Shown: positions 7,680 through 9,412 of the stretch, in pieces | How the letters are laid out: the number at the start of each line of letters is the position of its first letter | Position numbering within the stretch: the first letter of the stretch is position 1 | Source of the DNA: Alphaproteobacteria bacterium | Lineage (GTDB): Bacteria > Pseudomonadota > Alphaproteobacteria > Kiloniellales > J153 | Length of the DNA stretch: 9,412 bases | Assembly (NCBI GenBank): GCA_003693905.1 | Contig: RFLL01000307.1 | Coordinates: 1-9,412 of the forward strand | Direction of reading: 5' to 3' | Notes under the pieces: model-generated | Seen by the model: the letters and a program-made list of their open reading frames with translations, nothing else | Told to the model about the DNA's origin: nothing | Databases searched by the model: none | Translations under genes and position numbers: made by a program

Positions 7680-8474
7680 ATGACGCCCGAGACGCGTGCC
7701 CGCGCGGCCGCATTATTGCTTGCCGCACGGCGTGAACGACGCCCGCTGTCGGCCCTGCCGGCGGAGTACCGTCCGCGCACGCTTGCCGACGGGTACGGCA
7801 TCCAGTCGGCCTGGATCACCGCGGCAGGAGGCCGGGTGGTCGGCTTCAAGATCGGTGCGACCAGCCGCAAGGCGCAGGAATACCTTGGCATTGCCGAGCC
7901 GTTCTATGGCTGCATCCTCGACGACGTCGTGTTCGACAGCCCGGCCGCGCTTTCGGCCGGGGATTACCTGTTCCGCCTGATCGAGCCGGAGTTCGCTCTG
8001 CGTCTGGGCCGGGATCTGCCACCGCGGCCGGGGGGCTATACGATGAACGATCTGGCCCGGGCGGTGAATGCCGTTCATCCGGCGCTGGAGGTGGTGAACA
8101 GCGCCTATGGCGCCGCCTGGACGGATGCCGGGGCACTGGCGCTGATCGCCGACAACGGGGTCAACGCGGCGCTGGTCCTGGGGCCGGCCACCGCGGACTG
8201 GCATGGCTTCGACCTGGCCACGCACGCCGTGACTTTCCGTCGCAACAACGAGGAAGTGGGCTGCGGCGTCGGCGGCCATGCGCTCGGCCACCCTCTGGCG
8301 GCGCTCGCCTGGCTGGCCGATCAGGATGTCTGCGGTGGGCGCGGGCTCAAGGCCGGCGACATCGTCACCACCGGCGTCGTCACGCCGTTCGTCCATGCCG
8401 AGGCGGGCGATGATCTGACCGCCGACTTCGGCTCCCTGGGCAAGGTGCGGTTGCGCTTTACCACCGGATCCTGA
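7680..8474 (+). CDS. 2-keto-4-pentenoate hydratase / fumarylacetoacetate hydrolase-family protein
   Basis: This 264-residue protein matches the length and motif order of MhpD/HpaH-type hydratases, which add water to 2-hydroxypentadienoate-like intermediates of aromatic meta-cleavage; related members are decarboxylases. Seen are GFKIGAT (55-61), the metal pair IEPEF with Glu102 and Glu104, Glu137 in HPALEVVNS as third metal ligand, ADNGVNAALVLG (157-168), and GDIVTTGVVTPFV (226-238) closing the active site. AGGAG at 7665-7669 lies ten bases before the ATG. No other meta-cleavage genes (dioxygenase, aldolase, dehydrogenase) are visible nearby, so the true substrate may be a different 2-oxo-enoate. 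It is probably cotranscribed with the EF-G-like gene, and a terminator-like hairpin follows it. Confidence 0.85.
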   Translation: MTPETRARAAALLLAARRERRPLSALPAEYRPRTLADGYGIQSAWITAAGGRVVGFKIGATSRKAQEYLGIAEPFYGCILDDVVFDSPAALSAGDYLFRLIEPEFALRLGRDLPPRPGGYTMNDLARAVNAVHPALEVVNSAYGAAWTDAGALALIADNGVNAALVLGPATADWHGFDLATHAVTFRRNNEEVGCGVGGHALGHPLAALAWLADQDVCGGRGLKAGDIVTTGVVTPFVHAEAGDDLTADFGSLGKVRLRFTTGS

Positions 8475-8542
8475 CCTGCAAGACGCGCTGCCGCGCCTGC
8501 CGGGCCCTCCCGCTTCCTGCCTTTCCGCCTGCCTTCCGTCGG

Positions 8543-8570
8543 GTGATGCCGGATGCCGGCATCATATTTT
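8543..8570 (+). terminator. Probable intrinsic terminator after the hydratase-family gene
   Basis: TGATGCC (8544-8550) pairs with GGCATCA (8558-8564) around a 7-nt loop, extendable by one G-T wobble, and is followed by TATTTT to 8570. The position, 70 nt beyond the stop codon and before the dps promoter, fits a terminator for the EF-G-like and hydratase pair. The stem is short and the T-run has only four uninterrupted bases, so termination may be partial. The T-run is shared with the operator-like palindrome that follows. Confidence 0.5.
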
Positions 8571-8585
8571 AGAATTGTTCTAAAA
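8567..8585. promoter_or_regulatory. Irr-box / iron-control-element-like palindrome upstream of dps
   Basis: TTTTAGAATTGTTCTAAAA is a perfect inverted repeat with 8-bp arms and a 3-bp centre. It stands out as AT-rich in a GC-rich region. It matches the alphaproteobacterial iron-control element TTTAGAA-N3-TTCTAAA (as I recall the consensus) bound by the Fur-family, haem-responsive regulator Irr. It lies five bases upstream of a likely -35 element and about 93 nt before dps, an iron-storage gene, as expected for an Irr target. The site also reads TAG-N7-CTA, faintly like one half of an OxyR site, but Irr is the closer match. Confidence 0.7.
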
Positions 8586-8590
8586 AATCC

Positions 8591-8620
8591 TTGAACTGAC
8601 TGTGTATGAATGTGAATATC
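8591..8620 (+). promoter_or_regulatory. Candidate sigma-70 promoter of dps
   Basis: TTGAAC (8591-8596) and AATATC (8615-8620) are separated by 18 bases, in the AT-rich stretch between the palindrome and dps. The -35 matches TTGACA at four of six positions; the -10 is weak. Its upstream edge nearly touches the Irr-like box, so a bound regulator could affect polymerase. Transcription would begin about 50 nt before the dps start codon. Confidence 0.4.
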
Positions 8621-8647
8621 TTCCAAAGGCCGATGAGGAAGGACCTC

Positions 8648-8681
8648 GGAGGCTGCGGATCATGGAAAGGGCACCCTGATG
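8648..8681 (+). other. Five-codon leader ORF with its own ribosome-binding site, overlapping the dps start
   Basis: GGAGG at 8648-8652 lies nine bases before ATG 8662, which encodes Met-Glu-Arg-Ala-Pro and stops at TGA 8677-8679. The last A of that stop is the first base of the dps ATG (TGATG). The dps start has a weaker site of its own, AAGGG at 8667-8671, inside the mini-ORF. Ribosomes loading at the strong upstream site would finish exactly on the dps start, so translational coupling is a reasonable inference. Translation of the leader is not demonstrated. Confidence 0.4.
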
Positions 8682-9170
8682 AACACTGGTATTGGTATCA
8701 ACACCGACATCGACATCGGCATTCCTGCGGCACAGCGACAAGCCATCGCCGACGGTCTGTCCCGGCTGCTGGCAGACACCTATACGCTCTACCTGAAGAC
8801 CCACAACTATCACTGGAACGTCATCGGGCCGATGTTCCAGACCCTGCACACCATGTTCGAGATGCAGTACACGGAACTGGCCACCGCGGTCGATGACATC
8901 GCCGAGCGCATCCGCGCTCTCGGGCTGCCGGCACCCGGCAGCTACGGCACCTTCGCGCGGCTGTCCTCGATTGCCGAAGCCGAGGGGGTGCCGGCGGCCG
9001 AGGACATGGTGCGCGATCTCGTCGTCGGGCACGAAACCGTGGCGCGGACCGCACGCGCGATCTTCCCGGTGGCCGAAGAGGGCCGGGACGAGGTCACGGC
9101 CGATCTTCTGACCCAACGCATCGCGGTGCACGAAAAGACCGCCTGGATGTTGCGCAGCCTGATTGCCTGA
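8679..9170 (+). CDS. dps: Dps-family ferritin-like DNA-protection and iron-storage protein
   Basis: This 163-residue protein has the usual Dps length. Dps forms a dodecameric shell that oxidises Fe(II) with hydrogen peroxide, stores ferric iron and often shields DNA. The intersubunit ferroxidase residues are intact: His45 in NYHWNV, His57 in TLHTMF, Glu61, Asp72 and Glu76 in DDIAERI. They keep the spacing of His51, His63, Asp67, Asp78 and Glu82 in E. coli Dps, with Glu replacing the middle Asp. The N-terminal tail [14 protein letters not shown] is short, repetitive and acidic, without the lysines that bind DNA in E. coli Dps. DNA binding may therefore be weak and iron storage the main job. 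The upstream Irr-like palindrome suggests iron control. A ZIP-type transporter gene starts 47 nt downstream, probably in the same message. Confidence 0.93.
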   Translation: MNTGIGINTDIDIGIPAAQRQAIADGLSRLLADTYTLYLKTHNYHWNVIGPMFQTLHTMFEMQYTELATAVDDIAERIRALGLPAPGSYGTFARLSSIAEAEGVPAAEDMVRDLVVGHETVARTARAIFPVAEEGRDEVTADLLTQRIAVHEKTAWMLRSLIA

Positions 9171-9217
9171 TCCCCGACACGACCACGAGTGATCACGGGC
9201 AAGCGGGGAGACGGACC

Positions 9218-9412
9218 ATGGATGTCGCCACGACGACGGCGGCGGAGCAGACGGCAGGCGGGGTCTCGCTGTTCGTGCTTGGCAGCGTGGTCAGCCTGAT
9301 TGCCGGCTCGGGCAGCGTGCTGGGGGCGGTGCCGGTATTCTTCCTGCGCCGCCCGGCGCCAGCGTGGGAGGATGCCCTGCTCGGCGCCGCCGCGGGAGTG
9401 ATGCTGGCGGCG
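9218..9412 (+). CDS. ZIP-family metal transporter (3'-truncated by the window edge)
   Basis: Sixty-five codons are visible from ATG 9218, preceded by GGGGAG about eight bases upstream. After a short polar N terminus, VSLFVLGSVVSLIAGSGSVL (16-35) is a first membrane helix leading into GAVPVFFLRR (36-45). A second helix begins with the signature DALLGAAAGVMLAA (52-65). This pattern is typical of bacterial ZIP proteins related to ZupT, which bring zinc, iron or other divalent metals into the cytoplasm. The metal-binding His-rich and HN segments lie beyond the window, so the metal cannot be judged. The position right after dps and the Irr-like site suggests a link to iron or general metal balance. 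Confidence 0.82.
   Translation, partial: MDVATTTAAEQTAGGVSLFVLGSVVSLIAGSGSVLGAVPVFFLRRPAPAWEDALLGAAAGVMLAA

Noticed and set aside
8570..8582. TAG-N7-CTA as an OxyR site at dps
   Set aside because: OxyR sites need several such half-sites with regular spacing. Only one is present, and the full palindrome fits an Irr box better.
8606..8896. Plus-strand ORF of 96 codons starting within the dps leader
   Set aside because: It overlaps the confident dps gene in another frame, lacks a ribosome-binding site and has no recognisable product.

Overview
The window is a GC-rich bacterial chromosome segment. It is almost wholly coding, with strong G/C preference at third codon positions. The best guess is an alphaproteobacterium, probably Rhodospirillales-like. 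This rests on a class-Ib aspartate aminotransferase of the rhizobial type, a ribbon-helix-helix protein of the kind common in alphaproteobacteria, a divergent EF-G paralogue I associate with that class, and an Irr-type iron-control palindrome upstream of dps. I see no phage, transposon, CRISPR, tRNA or rRNA signals.

Left part (1-2211): the 3' part of an aspartate/prephenate-type aminotransferase gene is followed after 49 nt by a ketopantoate reductase-like gene (panE/apbA). Its start codon lies in the last copy of a 14-bp tandem repeat that also creates two overlapping five-codon leader ORFs. A rho-independent terminator at 2183-2211 points leftward and closes the converging operon.

Middle part (2259-5323, minus strand): reading leftward, the genes are a small ribbon-helix-helix protein, glyoxalase I (gloA), a Tat-exported gluconate-2-dehydrogenase subunit-3-type 'hitchhiker' protein, and a GMC flavoprotein dehydrogenase subunit. 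The flavoprotein has no signal peptide of its own. It carries a CX5CX3C motif with the spacing I recall for the [3Fe-4S] cysteines of direct-electron-transfer FAD glucose dehydrogenase. Together the last two genes look like a periplasmic sugar- or polyol-oxidising dehydrogenase, but the usual multihaem cytochrome c subunit does not follow.

Right part (5598-9412, plus strand): an atypical EF-G paralogue (G3 motif DAPGS instead of DTPGH) is followed after 45 nt by a 2-keto-4-pentenoate hydratase-family gene, then a terminator-like hairpin. Its T-run is the left arm of a perfect 19-bp Irr-box-like palindrome. This precedes a promoter, a five-codon leader ORF with a strong ribosome-binding site, dps (ferritin-like iron storage and DNA protection), and the start of a ZIP-family metal transporter cut by the window end. 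The dps-ZIP pair therefore looks like an iron-controlled metal-homeostasis unit.

Most genes belong to recognisable families. I did not find a clear unknown multi-gene system. The observations most worth a second look are the overlapping mini-ORFs before panE and dps, the altered GTPase motifs of the EF-G paralogue, the iron-control site at dps, and the dehydrogenase lacking its cytochrome.
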